Below are positions 57,198-64,000 of a stretch of DNA of 64,000 nt, piece after piece (the first letter of the stretch is position 1; every line of letters starts with the position of its first letter). This DNA comes from Pseudomonadota bacterium (GTDB lineage: Bacteria > Pseudomonadota > Gammaproteobacteria > Burkholderiales > Burkholderiaceae_C): assembly GCA_018241225.1 (NCBI GenBank), contig JAFEEG010000010.1, positions 480,183 to 544,182 of the forward strand. The letters run 5' to 3'. The notes beneath the pieces are model-generated. The model was not told the origin of the DNA, made no database searches, and was given only the letters and a program-made list of their open reading frames with translations. Both the position numbers and the translations under genes were made by a program.

Positions 57198-58040
57198 TCA
57201 CAGCCGGCCCAGGGCCTGCACGCGCCAGGCCAGCCAGAGCTTGCGCAGCGGCGTGAGGCTCACGCGCTGGTTCAGCACCTGGAAGCTGTCGCGCTCGATT
57301 TCGCGCAGCAAGGTGCGGTAGATGCTGGCCATCATCAGGCCCGGCTTCTGGCTGCGCCGATCGGCTGTCGGCAGGAGCGCGAGCGCCTCGTCGTAGCAGC
57401 GGTGCGCGCGTTCGGCCTGGAAGCGCATCAGCGCTACGAAGCGATCGGAGTGCACGCGCCCGAGAATCTCGTGCGCCTTCACGTCGAACTGCTGCAGCTC
57501 GTTGACGGGCAGGTAGATGCGTCCGCGCATGGCGTCTTCGCCCACGTCGCGGATCACGTTGGTCAACTGCAGGGCCAGGCCCAGCTTGTGCGCGTACTCG
57601 GTGGTGGCGGCCACGGTCTGGCCGAAGATGCGTGCCGCCACCTCGCCCACCACGCCGGCCACCAGGTGGCAGTAGCGTGCGAGGCCAGGGAAGTCGAGGT
57701 AGCGCGTCTGCTCCAGGTCCATCTGGCAGCCGCGGATGATTTCCTGCAATTGGCGCTCCTCGATGCCGAAAGTGCCCACGTGCGGCATCAGCGCCAGCAT
57801 GACCGGATGGTGCGGCTGGCCGGCAAAGGCCTGCGCCACTTCGCTTTGCCACCAGGCGAGCTTGGTGGCGGCCACGCCGGGGTCGCTGACTTCGTCTACC
57901 ACGTCGTCCACCTCGCGGCAGAAGGCATAGAAGGCGGTGATGGCCGCGCGGCGAGGCTGCGGCAGGAAGAGGAAGGCGTAATAGAAGCTGCTGCCCGAGG
58001 CGGCGGCCTTGTCCTGGACGTATTGCTCGGGAGTGCTCAT
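57198..58040 (-). CDS. hpnD: Presqualene diphosphate synthase
   Basis: A 280-residue squalene/phytoene-synthase-fold enzyme. The first Asp-rich motif is FCREVDDVVDEVSD and the second NVIRDVGEDAMRGRIYLP. HpnD condenses two farnesyl diphosphates into presqualene diphosphate. The ATG at 58040 is used; a frame extension begins only at a TTG (58088). It lies between hpnC and hpnE in the usual order. Confidence 0.92.
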   Translation of the reverse strand: MSTPEQYVQDKAAASGSSFYYAFLFLPQPRRAAITAFYAFCREVDDVVDEVSDPGVAATKLAWWQSEVAQAFAGQPHHPVMLALMPHVGTFGIEERQLQEIIRGCQMDLEQTRYLDFPGLARYCHLVAGVVGEVAARIFGQTVAATTEYAHKLGLALQLTNVIRDVGEDAMRGRIYLPVNELQQFDVKAHEILGRVHSDRFVALMRFQAERAHRCYDEALALLPTADRRSQKPGLMMASIYRTLLREIERDSFQVLNQRVSLTPLRKLWLAWRVQALGRL

Positions 58041-58131
58041 GAGGGGGAGTTCAAACTGGGCGCGTGCTTTTCTTGTGTGAGCCGGCAATTGTCATGGAAA
58101 GTGCGAGACCCGATTCCGGACCCGCCGCACC

Positions 58132-59034
58132 CTACATCCGAAGCGCACGCCAGGCCATGCGGGGCAGGTCGCGCTTGCGCACCGAGGGGCGGCGCGAAAA
58201 GCTGTCGAAACCCTGGGCCTGGATCTTGTCGAGGATGGCCAGGCCGCCCTGCACCACGAATCGAAGCTCCCAGCCCACGCGGCCGGGCAGCCGGTGCACC
58301 AGCGGCGCACCTTCGTTCATCATGGCGCGCGTCCAGTGGACCAGCTCCTGCATCATCGTCAGCGCGACCGCGGGCGGCGGCGCATCGCCAAGGGGGCGGA
58401 ACGTGCCCAGCTGTTCGCGCGACAGGTCATGCGCCTGCAGGTCGGCGTCGCTCAGGTAGTGACGCCCGCGCGGCAGGTCTTCGCTCAGGTCCTGCCAGAA
58501 GTTGATGAGTTGCAAGGCGGTGCAGATGTCGTCGCTGCGCCGCAGGGCGTCGGCGTCGTGCACGCCGTACAGGTGCAGCAGCAGCCTGCCCACCGGATTG
58601 GCTGAGCGGGCGCAGTAGTCCAGCAACTGGGCTCGGCTGGCGTAGGTGCTGGCATCGCGCGTTTTCTCGATGTCCTGCGCAAAGGCAGACAGCAGGTCGG
58701 ACAGCAGCGATTCGGGCAGCGCGTACTGCGCCATGACCGGCGCCAGGGGCCCGAAGACGCCCGGCCAACGTGCCGATACGGCTTCCCCTCTTGCCGCCAG
58801 CGCCAGGTCGGCGCGAAATGCGGCCAGTTGCGCCAGCCGCTCGGACGGGCTCGCATCGCCTTCGTCGGCAATGTCGTCGGCCGTGCGCGCGAAGGAATAG
58901 ATGGCCGCAATGGGCACCCGCAAGTGCGGTGGACATACCCAGGATGCGACCGGAAAGTTCTCGTAGTGCTGCCCGGCCACGGCGGGTTCGGGCGGCGGAT
59001 TGGAGGGGGAAGGAGAAAGCGGCACGCCGCGCAT
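58132..59034 (-). CDS. hpnC: Hydroxysqualene synthase
   Basis: A 300-residue squalene/phytoene-synthase-fold enzyme with FARTADDIADEGD (first Asp-rich motif) and INFWQDLSEDLPRGRHYL (second). HpnC converts presqualene diphosphate to hydroxysqualene. With HpnD and HpnE it makes squalene, the precursor of hopanoids. A GTG at 59073 would add 13 residues. The first gene of the hpnCDE operon; no squalene-hopene cyclase is in the window. Confidence 0.92.
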   Translation of the reverse strand: MRGVPLSPSPSNPPPEPAVAGQHYENFPVASWVCPPHLRVPIAAIYSFARTADDIADEGDASPSERLAQLAAFRADLALAARGEAVSARWPGVFGPLAPVMAQYALPESLLSDLLSAFAQDIEKTRDASTYASRAQLLDYCARSANPVGRLLLHLYGVHDADALRRSDDICTALQLINFWQDLSEDLPRGRHYLSDADLQAHDLSREQLGTFRPLGDAPPPAVALTMMQELVHWTRAMMNEGAPLVHRLPGRVGWELRFVVQGGLAILDKIQAQGFDSFSRRPSVRKRDLPRMAWRALRM

Positions 59035-59066
59035 TGTGGGGCAGCGCACGCAGTCGCTCGTTCGCG

Positions 59067-59095
59067 TTGACACGCCTTCAGGTTTACCCTAGATT
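59067..59095 (+). promoter_or_regulatory. Sigma70 promoter of the RND adaptor-pump operon
   Basis: TTGACA (59067-59072), 17 bases, TAGATT (59090-59095). Transcription would start near 59102. The -10 overlaps the TetR-type operator that begins at 59093. Confidence 0.72.
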
Positions 59096-59116
59096 ACTAA
59101 CCGCCCGGTCAGTAAT
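59093..59116. promoter_or_regulatory. TetR-type operator
   Basis: Arms ATTACTAACC (59093-59102) and GGTCAGTAAT (59107-59116) around GCCC; nine of ten positions are complementary. Sites of this form are bound by AcrR/TtgR-like TetR repressors of RND pumps. It covers the -10 and the start point, so binding would repress. The TetR gene itself is not in the window. Confidence 0.75.
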
Positions 59117-59153
59117 GACCCATTCCACCATGCCGCATCAGGTGCCTCCATGA
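59115..59153 (+). CDS. Candidate 12-residue leader peptide
   Basis: ATG at 59115 opens a 12-codon frame (MTHSTMPHQVPP) that ends in TGA at 59151-59153, overlapping the adaptor ATG by ATGA. It lies downstream of the predicted transcription start, so it would be in the leader. It has no clear ribosome site. It could couple translation of the adaptor gene or be chance. Confidence 0.25.
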   Translation: MTHSTMPHQVPP

Positions 59154-60340
59154 CCGTGCCGACTCGATTCGCCACCTTGTTTCAAACCGCGGGCGCCGCC
59201 CTCGTCCTGGCTGCCGGCCTGGCAGCCTGCAAGCAGGCGCCGCCGCCGCCGGAGCCTGTGCGCGCCGTGAAGGTGGTCGAGGTCGGCAGCTCCGCGTATG
59301 GCACCGCGCCTGAGTTCGCGGGCGAGGTCAAGGCCCGTGTCGAAAGCCGCCTGGGCTTCCGCGTGGCGGGCAAGATCACCCGCCGCCAGGCCGAGGTGGG
59401 CCAGCATGTGCAGCCGGGCGCGGTGCTCGCCCAGCTCGACCCCAAGGACTACCAGCTGGCCGCGGACGCCGCCCGCGCGCAATCCAATGCAGCGCTGACC
59501 AACCGCGATCTGGCGGCGGCCGACCTGAAGCGCTACCAGGGGCTGCGCGCGCAGAACTTCATCAGCGAGGCCGAACTGCAGCGCCGCGAGAGCACCTACA
59601 AGGCCGCGCAGGCGCAGCTGGAACAGGCGCAGGCCCAGGTGGCCTCGCAGGGCAACCAGGCCAAGTACACCAACCTCGTGGCCGATGTGGCCGGGGTGGT
59701 CACCGCCATCGAGGCGGAGCCCGGCCAGGTGGTGAGCGCTGGCACGCCGGTGGTCCGCATTGCCAACGACGGGGCGCGCGACGTGGTGTTTGCCGTGCCT
59801 GAAGATCGCGCCTCGCTGATCGCGACCGGCTCGCCGGTGACCGTGCGCAGCTGGTCGGCCAATGCGCCCGCGCTGGAAGGCACGGTGCGCGAAGTGGCGG
59901 CCGCTGCCGACGCCGTGACCCGCACCTACACGGTTAAGGTGGCCATCGACGCGGCGAGCGCGCCGCCGCTGGGCGCGACGGTTTACGTGCTGCCCAAGGC
60001 CCTGTCGCTGGCGGGCGCCCAGGTGCTCAAGCTGCCCACCAGCGCCCTGCGCAAGGAAGGGCAGGGCACGGCCGTGTGGGTGCTCGACAAGGCCACCATG
60101 ACGGTTCGTTCGCAGCCGGTGCAGGTGGCCACGGCCGACGGCAACGAGGCGGTGATTGCCTCGGGCGTCACGCCCGGCATGCTGGTGGTGTCGGCCGGCG
60201 TGCATGTGCTCTCGCCCGGCCAGAAGGTCAGTATCTACCGCGACAAGTACAGCAAGGCCGAGCCGGGCGCCGAGAAGGCCGTGCCGCCCGGCGGCGCCAG
60301 CGCCAAGGCAGAGAACACCGCCAACACCGCCACCCGCTGA
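59150..60340 (+). CDS. RND efflux periplasmic adaptor, lipoprotein
   Basis: A 396-residue adaptor. The signal peptide ends in a lipobox LAAGLAAC (Cys near residue 27). Lipoyl halves are GEVKARVESRLGFRVAGKI and VADVAGVVTAIEAEPGQVVSAGTPVV, flanking a coiled coil (about residues 105-170). The C-terminus is Ala/Lys/Glu-rich. It starts 13 bases before the pump gene ends its partner pair, with no outer-membrane channel gene attached. Confidence 0.92.
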   Translation: MTVPTRFATLFQTAGAALVLAAGLAACKQAPPPPEPVRAVKVVEVGSSAYGTAPEFAGEVKARVESRLGFRVAGKITRRQAEVGQHVQPGAVLAQLDPKDYQLAADAARAQSNAALTNRDLAAADLKRYQGLRAQNFISEAELQRRESTYKAAQAQLEQAQAQVASQGNQAKYTNLVADVAGVVTAIEAEPGQVVSAGTPVVRIANDGARDVVFAVPEDRASLIATGSPVTVRSWSANAPALEGTVREVAAAADAVTRTYTVKVAIDAASAPPLGATVYVLPKALSLAGAQVLKLPTSALRKEGQGTAVWVLDKATMTVRSQPVQVATADGNEAVIASGVTPGMLVVSAGVHVLSPGQKVSIYRDKYSKAEPGAEKAVPPGGASAKAENTANTATR

Positions 60341-60353
60341 AGAGGCCGCCACG

Positions 60354-63300
60354 ATGACGTCCGACAACGCTGCCGGCGGCGTGCCGCGCAAGAACGGTTT
60401 CAACCTTTCGAAATGGGCGCTCGACCACGAGCCGCTGACGCGCTACCTGATGGTGGTGCTGATGCTGCTGGGCCTGGCCTCGTATTTCCAGCTGGGCCAG
60501 GACGAAGACCCGCCCTTCACCTTCCGCGCGATGGTGGTGCGTACCTACTGGCCGGGCGCCACGGCGCAGCAGGTGGCCGAGCAGGTCACCGACAAGATCG
60601 AGCGCACGCTGCAGGAGGTGCCTTACGCCGACGTGATCCGCAGCTACTCCAAGCCGGGCGAATCGCAGATCATCTTCCAGATCAAGGACAACTCGCGCCC
60701 CAGCGAAGTGCCCGACGTCTGGTACACCGTGCGCAAGAAGGTGGGCGACATGCGCAGCACGCTGCCCGGCGGCGTGCAGGGCCCGTTCTTCAACGACGAA
60801 TTCGGTGACGTCTATGGCGTGATCTACGCGTTGGAAGCCGACGGCTTTTCGCCGGCCGAGGTGAAGGCGGTGGCCGACGACGTGCGCCAGCAGCTCCTGC
60901 GCGTGAAGGACGTGGCCAAGGTCGACCAGTTCGGCGTGCAGGACGAGAAGGTCTACATCGAGGTCTCGCAAAAGCGCCTGGCGCAGCTGGGCCTGGACTT
61001 CAACTCCGTGCTGCAGCAACTGGGCACGCAGAATGCGGTGGAAAGCGCGGGCACCATCCAGAGCCCCCAGGACGTGGTGCAGGTGCGGGTGGCCGGCCAG
61101 TTCTCCGACGTGGAGCAGCTGCGCGCCATGCCTATTCGCGGCAGTTCGGGCAACCAGCTGCGGCTGGGCGACATTGCCGACGTGCATCGCGGGTACATCG
61201 ACCCGCCGCAGGTCAAGGTGCGGCACCAGGGGCGCGACGTGATCGGCCTGGGCGTGGCCATGACCAAGGGCGGCGACATCATCGCGCTGGGCAAGTCGCT
61301 GCGCGCGGCCACCAACGAGATCGGCCGGCGCCTGCCCGCCGGCATGCGCCTGGCGCAGGTGCAGGATCAGCCGGTGGCGGTGGCCACTTCGGTCAACGAG
61401 TTCGTGCGGGTGCTGATCGAGGCCATTGCCATCGTGCTGGCCGTGAGCTTCATCTCGCTGGGCCTGCACAAGGGCGGGCGGCTCGGCTGGTACGTCGACG
61501 TGCGCCCGGGGCTGGTGGTGGCCATCACCATTCCGCTGGTGCTCTCGCTCACCTTCCTGGCGATGAACTACTTCGGCGTGGGCTTGCACAAGATCTCGCT
61601 GGGCTCGCTGATCATCGCGCTGGGCCTGTTGGTGGACGACGCCATCATCGCCGTGGAAATGATGGTGCGGAAGATGGAGGAGGGCTACGACAAGGTCCGC
61701 GCCGCCACCTTTGCCTACGACGTGACGGCCAAGCCCATGCTCACCGGCACGCTCATTACCGCGGCGGGCTTCCTGCCAATCGGCCTGGCCAAGTCCACTA
61801 CCGGCGAATACACCTTTGCCATCTTCTTCGTGACCGTGATCGCGCTGGTGCTGTCGTGGCTGGTGTCGGTGTACTTCGTGCCTTACCTGGGCACCCTCAT
61901 CCTCAAGGTCAAGCCGCACGACCCCAATGCGCCGCCGCACGAGCTGTTCGACACACCGTTCTACAACGCGTTTCGCGCCACGGTGAACTGGTGCGTCAAG
62001 CACCGCTGGCTGACCATTGCGGCCACCATCCTGATCTTTGCGCTGGGCATCGTCGGCATGGGCAAGGTGCAGCAGCAGTTCTTCCCGGACTCCAGCCGCA
62101 ACGAGATCCTGGTGGATATCTGGTTCCCCGAAGGCACTTCCTTCGCGGCGAATGAAGAAGTCACGCATCGCGTCGAGCAGCGCCTGATGAAGGAAGAGGG
62201 CGTGAAGACGGTCAGCACCTGGATCGGTTCCGGCGTGCCGCGCTTCTACCTGCCGCTTGACCAGGTGTTTCCGCAGACCAACGTGTCGCAGTTCATCGTG
62301 CTGAGCGCGGGGGTGAAAGACCGCGAGCGCCTGCGCGTGCTGTTCCCGGCCTTGCTGGCCGAAGAGTTTCCCGAAGTGCGCGGCCGCGTGAAGCTGCTGC
62401 CCAACGGCCCGCCCGTGCAGTACCCGGTGCAGTTCCGCGTGATCGGCAGCGACCCGGCGCAGCTGCGTGCCTACGCCGACGAGGTGAAGGAAAAGATGCG
62501 CGCCAACCCCAACATGCGCGGCGTCAACGACAACTGGAACGAATCGGTCAAGGTGATCCGGCTGGAGGTCGACCAGGCCAAGGCGCGCGCACTGGGCGTG
62601 AGCAGCCAGGCCATCGCGCAGGCCTCGCGCACCATGTTCACCGGCACCAACGTGGGCCAGTTCCGCGAGAACGACAAGCTGATCGACATCGTGCTGCGGC
62701 AAACGCCCGACGAGCGCGAGGCCATCTCCGACATCGGCAGCGCCTACCTGCCCACGTCTTCCGGGCGCTCCATTCCGCTGTCGCAGATCGCCAAGCCGGT
62801 GTTCAGCTGGGAGCCTGGCGTGATGTGGCGCGAGGGGCGCAACTACGCCATCACGGTGCAAGGCGACATCGTCGAAGGCATGCAGGGCGCGACGGTGACG
62901 GAACAGCTCCTGCCTTCGTTGCGCGAGCTGGAAGCCAAGTGGCAGGACAACGGCGGCGCGGGCTACCGCATCCAGGTGGCCGGCGCGGTGGAGGAGAGCA
63001 GCAAGGGTTCGTCTTCCATCGTGGCGGGCGTGCCGATCATGCTGTTTCTCATCTTCACGCTGCTGATGCTGCAACTGCACAGCTTCAGCCGCGCCATGCT
63101 CGTGTTCATTACCGGGCCGCTGGGCATTGCGGGCGTGGCGGGCGCGCTGATGGTGTCGAACCGGCCCTTCGGCTTCGTGGCGCTGCTGGGCGTGATCGCG
63201 CTGGGCGGCATGATCCAGCGCAACTCGGTGATCCTGATCGACCAGATCGAGATGGACCGCGCCGCCGGAGTGCCGGCCTGGGACGCCATCGTCGAATCCA

Positions 63301-63503
63301 CGGTGCGGCGCCTGCGCCCCATCGTGCTGACGGCCGCGGCCGCCGTTCTGGCCATGGTGCCGCTGTCGCGCAGCGGCTTCTGGGGGCCGATGGCCGTGTC
63401 CATCATGGGCGGCCTGATCGTGGCCACGGTGCTCACGCTGCTGGCACTGCCGGCCATGTACGCCGCATGGTTCCGGGTGAAGCGCGAAACACCGGCATCC
63501 TGA
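60354..63503 (+). CDS. RND efflux pump permease (HAE1/AcrB type)
   Basis: A 1049-residue RND transporter with 12 predicted transmembrane helices. It starts at 60354, 13 bases after the adaptor stop. The TM4 segment SLIIALGLLVDDAIIAVEMMVRKMEEG carries the proton-relay Asp pair. GMIQRNSVILIDQIEMDRAAG and RPIVLTAAAAVLAMVPLSRSGFWGPMAVSIMGGLIVATVLTLLALPAMYA are typical C-terminal motifs. The N-terminal QDEDPPFTFRAMVVRTYWPGA differs from AcrB-like drug pumps and is the form common in two-gene pumps that borrow an outer-membrane channel. Confidence 0.93.
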   Translation: MTSDNAAGGVPRKNGFNLSKWALDHEPLTRYLMVVLMLLGLASYFQLGQDEDPPFTFRAMVVRTYWPGATAQQVAEQVTDKIERTLQEVPYADVIRSYSKPGESQIIFQIKDNSRPSEVPDVWYTVRKKVGDMRSTLPGGVQGPFFNDEFGDVYGVIYALEADGFSPAEVKAVADDVRQQLLRVKDVAKVDQFGVQDEKVYIEVSQKRLAQLGLDFNSVLQQLGTQNAVESAGTIQSPQDVVQVRVAGQFSDVEQLRAMPIRGSSGNQLRLGDIADVHRGYIDPPQVKVRHQGRDVIGLGVAMTKGGDIIALGKSLRAATNEIGRRLPAGMRLAQVQDQPVAVATSVNEFVRVLIEAIAIVLAVSFISLGLHKGGRLGWYVDVRPGLVVAITIPLVLSLTFLAMNYFGVGLHKISLGSLIIALGLLVDDAIIAVEMMVRKMEEGYDKVRAATFAYDVTAKPMLTGTLITAAGFLPIGLAKSTTGEYTFAIFFVTVIALVLSWLVSVYFVPYLGTLILKVKPHDPNAPPHELFDTPFYNAFRATVNWCVKHRWLTIAATILIFALGIVGMGKVQQQFFPDSSRNEILVDIWFPEGTSFAANEEVTHRVEQRLMKEEGVKTVSTWIGSGVPRFYLPLDQVFPQTNVSQFIVLSAGVKDRERLRVLFPALLAEEFPEVRGRVKLLPNGPPVQYPVQFRVIGSDPAQLRAYADEVKEKMRANPNMRGVNDNWNESVKVIRLEVDQAKARALGVSSQAIAQASRTMFTGTNVGQFRENDKLIDIVLRQTPDEREAISDIGSAYLPTSSGRSIPLSQIAKPVFSWEPGVMWREGRNYAITVQGDIVEGMQGATVTEQLLPSLRELEAKWQDNGGAGYRIQVAGAVEESSKGSSSIVAGVPIMLFLIFTLLMLQLHSFSRAMLVFITGPLGIAGVAGALMVSNRPFGFVALLGVIALGGMIQRNSVILIDQIEMDRAAGVPAWDAIVESTVRRLRPIVLTAAAAVLAMVPLSRSGFWGPMAVSIMGGLIVATVLTLLALPAMYAAWFRVKRETPAS

Positions 63504-63642
63504 AAACTCGTTTCGGGCCCCAAAAGAATCGCCCTCAAAGCCGATTAAAATACGCGGTTGCCAATTTCGCGGGCGGCTTTTCTTTTCTTTTGGAAGGCGC
63601 TCGCACCTGAAGAATTTCTGTACTTGCGGTTACGCAGGCGAA

Positions 63643-63729
63643 GCGCGGGTGGCGAAATTGGTAGACGCACCAGGTTTAGGTCCTGACGCTCGCAAGAGCG
63701 TGCCGGTTCGAGTCCGGCCCCGCGCACCA
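63643..63729 (+). tRNA. tRNA-Leu (anticodon UAG)
   Basis: An 87-base class II tRNA with CCA encoded (63727-63729). The acceptor stem GCGCGGG pairs with CCCGCGC. The anticodon stem CAGG/CCTG encloses the loop TTTAGGT, so the anticodon is UAG. A long variable arm (GCTCGCAAGAGC) confirms a Leu-type tRNA, and the T arm is GGTTCGAGTCC. It lies 31 bases before tig. Confidence 0.95.
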
Positions 63730-63760
63730 GTACAGAAGACCCCTTACAAGGAAAAGCCAA

Positions 63761-64000
63761 ATGACCGTGAACGTTGAAACCCTCGAGAAGCTGGAACGCA
63801 AGATCACGCTGACGCTGCCCGTCGACGTCATCAAGACCGAAGTGGACTCGCGCCTGAAGAAGCTGGCCCGCACCGTGAAGATGGACGGTTTCCGTCCCGG
63901 CAAGGTGCCGATGAATGTCGTGGCCCAGCGCTACGGCTACTCGGTGCACTACGAGGTCATGAACGACAAGGTCGGCCAGGCCTTCTCGCAAGCCGCCAAC
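63761..64000 (+). CDS. tig: Trigger factor, 5' part (runs off the window)
   Basis: Eighty codons of trigger factor are present before the window ends. An AAGGAA site precedes the ATG. The ribosome-binding signature FRPGKVP lies at residues 47-53. Trigger factor is the ribosome-associated chaperone and prolyl isomerase. In beta-proteobacteria tig is followed by clpP, clpX and lon, which would lie outside the window. Confidence 0.95.
   Translation, partial: MTVNVETLEKLERKITLTLPVDVIKTEVDSRLKKLARTVKMDGFRPGKVPMNVVAQRYGYSVHYEVMNDKVGQAFSQAAN

Noticed and set aside
63504..63642. A promoter or terminator between the RND pump and tRNA-Leu.
   Set aside because: The stretch has a T-rich run (63580-63595) and TAAAAT, but no convincing stem before the T-run and no matching -35, so nothing firm could be placed.

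Overview
The window comes from a high-GC betaproteobacterium, most likely a Variovorax-like member of the Comamonadaceae (Burkholderiales). The support is the strong third-position GC, several Bug/Tct-type solute-binding proteins, two LivKHMGF-type transporters coupled to acyl-CoA catabolic genes, hpnCDE, and a tRNA-Leu placed just before tig. The taxon is an inference from gene content, not from a marker search. Coding density is very high and most genes sit in tight operons with ATGA overlaps.

Layout. 1-5466 (+): the end of a LivH-like permease, a fused LivM-LivG protein, LivF, an acyl-CoA synthetase, an SDR and a 4HBT thioesterase, which read as an uptake-plus-CoA-activation operon for an organic acid. 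5492-10486 (-): a small exported QKR-rich protein, an enoyl-CoA hydratase/GST pair, a small hypothetical protein, an exported phytase-like esterase, a PPK2 polyphosphate kinase and an Hsp15-like S4 protein. 10493-15827: a TctDE two-component pair divergent from a tctCBA tricarboxylate transporter. 15889-18246: an exported hypothetical, dadA, and a divergent Lrp/AsnC regulator. 18263-26208 (-): a seven-gene signalling operon with a hybrid kinase, STAS protein, RsbW-like kinase, coiled-coil protein, OmpA-domain membrane protein, Ras-like GTPase and SpoIIE-type phosphatase. 26331-30502: LysR, HMG-CoA-lyase-like, class III CoA-transferase and Bug protein. 30531-33417 (-): an M48 lipoprotein protease, a Ca2+/H+ antiporter and a 55-aa membrane protein. 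33566-39354 (-): a nodT-mfp-rnd efflux operon.

39532-47661 (+): a PAS-sigma54 activator followed by a near-consensus -24/-12 promoter and a complete livK-livG-livF-livH-livM set, then an alpha/beta hydrolase and a DUF1993 protein. 47666-49459: divergent hemH and a HAD hydrolase. 49464-55997: a surface-fibre-like locus. A leftward operon encodes a giant glycine-rich exported protein, two small exported Q/N-rich proteins and a stand-alone C39 (FapD-like) peptidase. Divergent from it are a FapF-like coiled-coil/beta-barrel outer-membrane protein and a VpsR-like sigma54 activator. A sigma54-type promoter precedes the glycine-rich gene. 55910-59034 (-): hpnE, hpnD and hpnC (squalene synthesis for hopanoids). 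59150-63503 (+): a two-gene RND efflux operon under a sigma70 promoter overlapped by a TetR-type operator. 63643-64000: tRNA-Leu(UAG) and the 5' end of tig.

The two most interesting systems are the Fap-like, probably c-di-GMP/sigma54-controlled secretion locus at 49.4-56.0 kb and the operon at 18.2-26.2 kb that joins a Ras-like GTPase and an OmpA-domain protein to an RsbV/RsbW/RsbU-type partner-switching set. No CRISPR array, insertion sequence, prophage or rRNA was seen.
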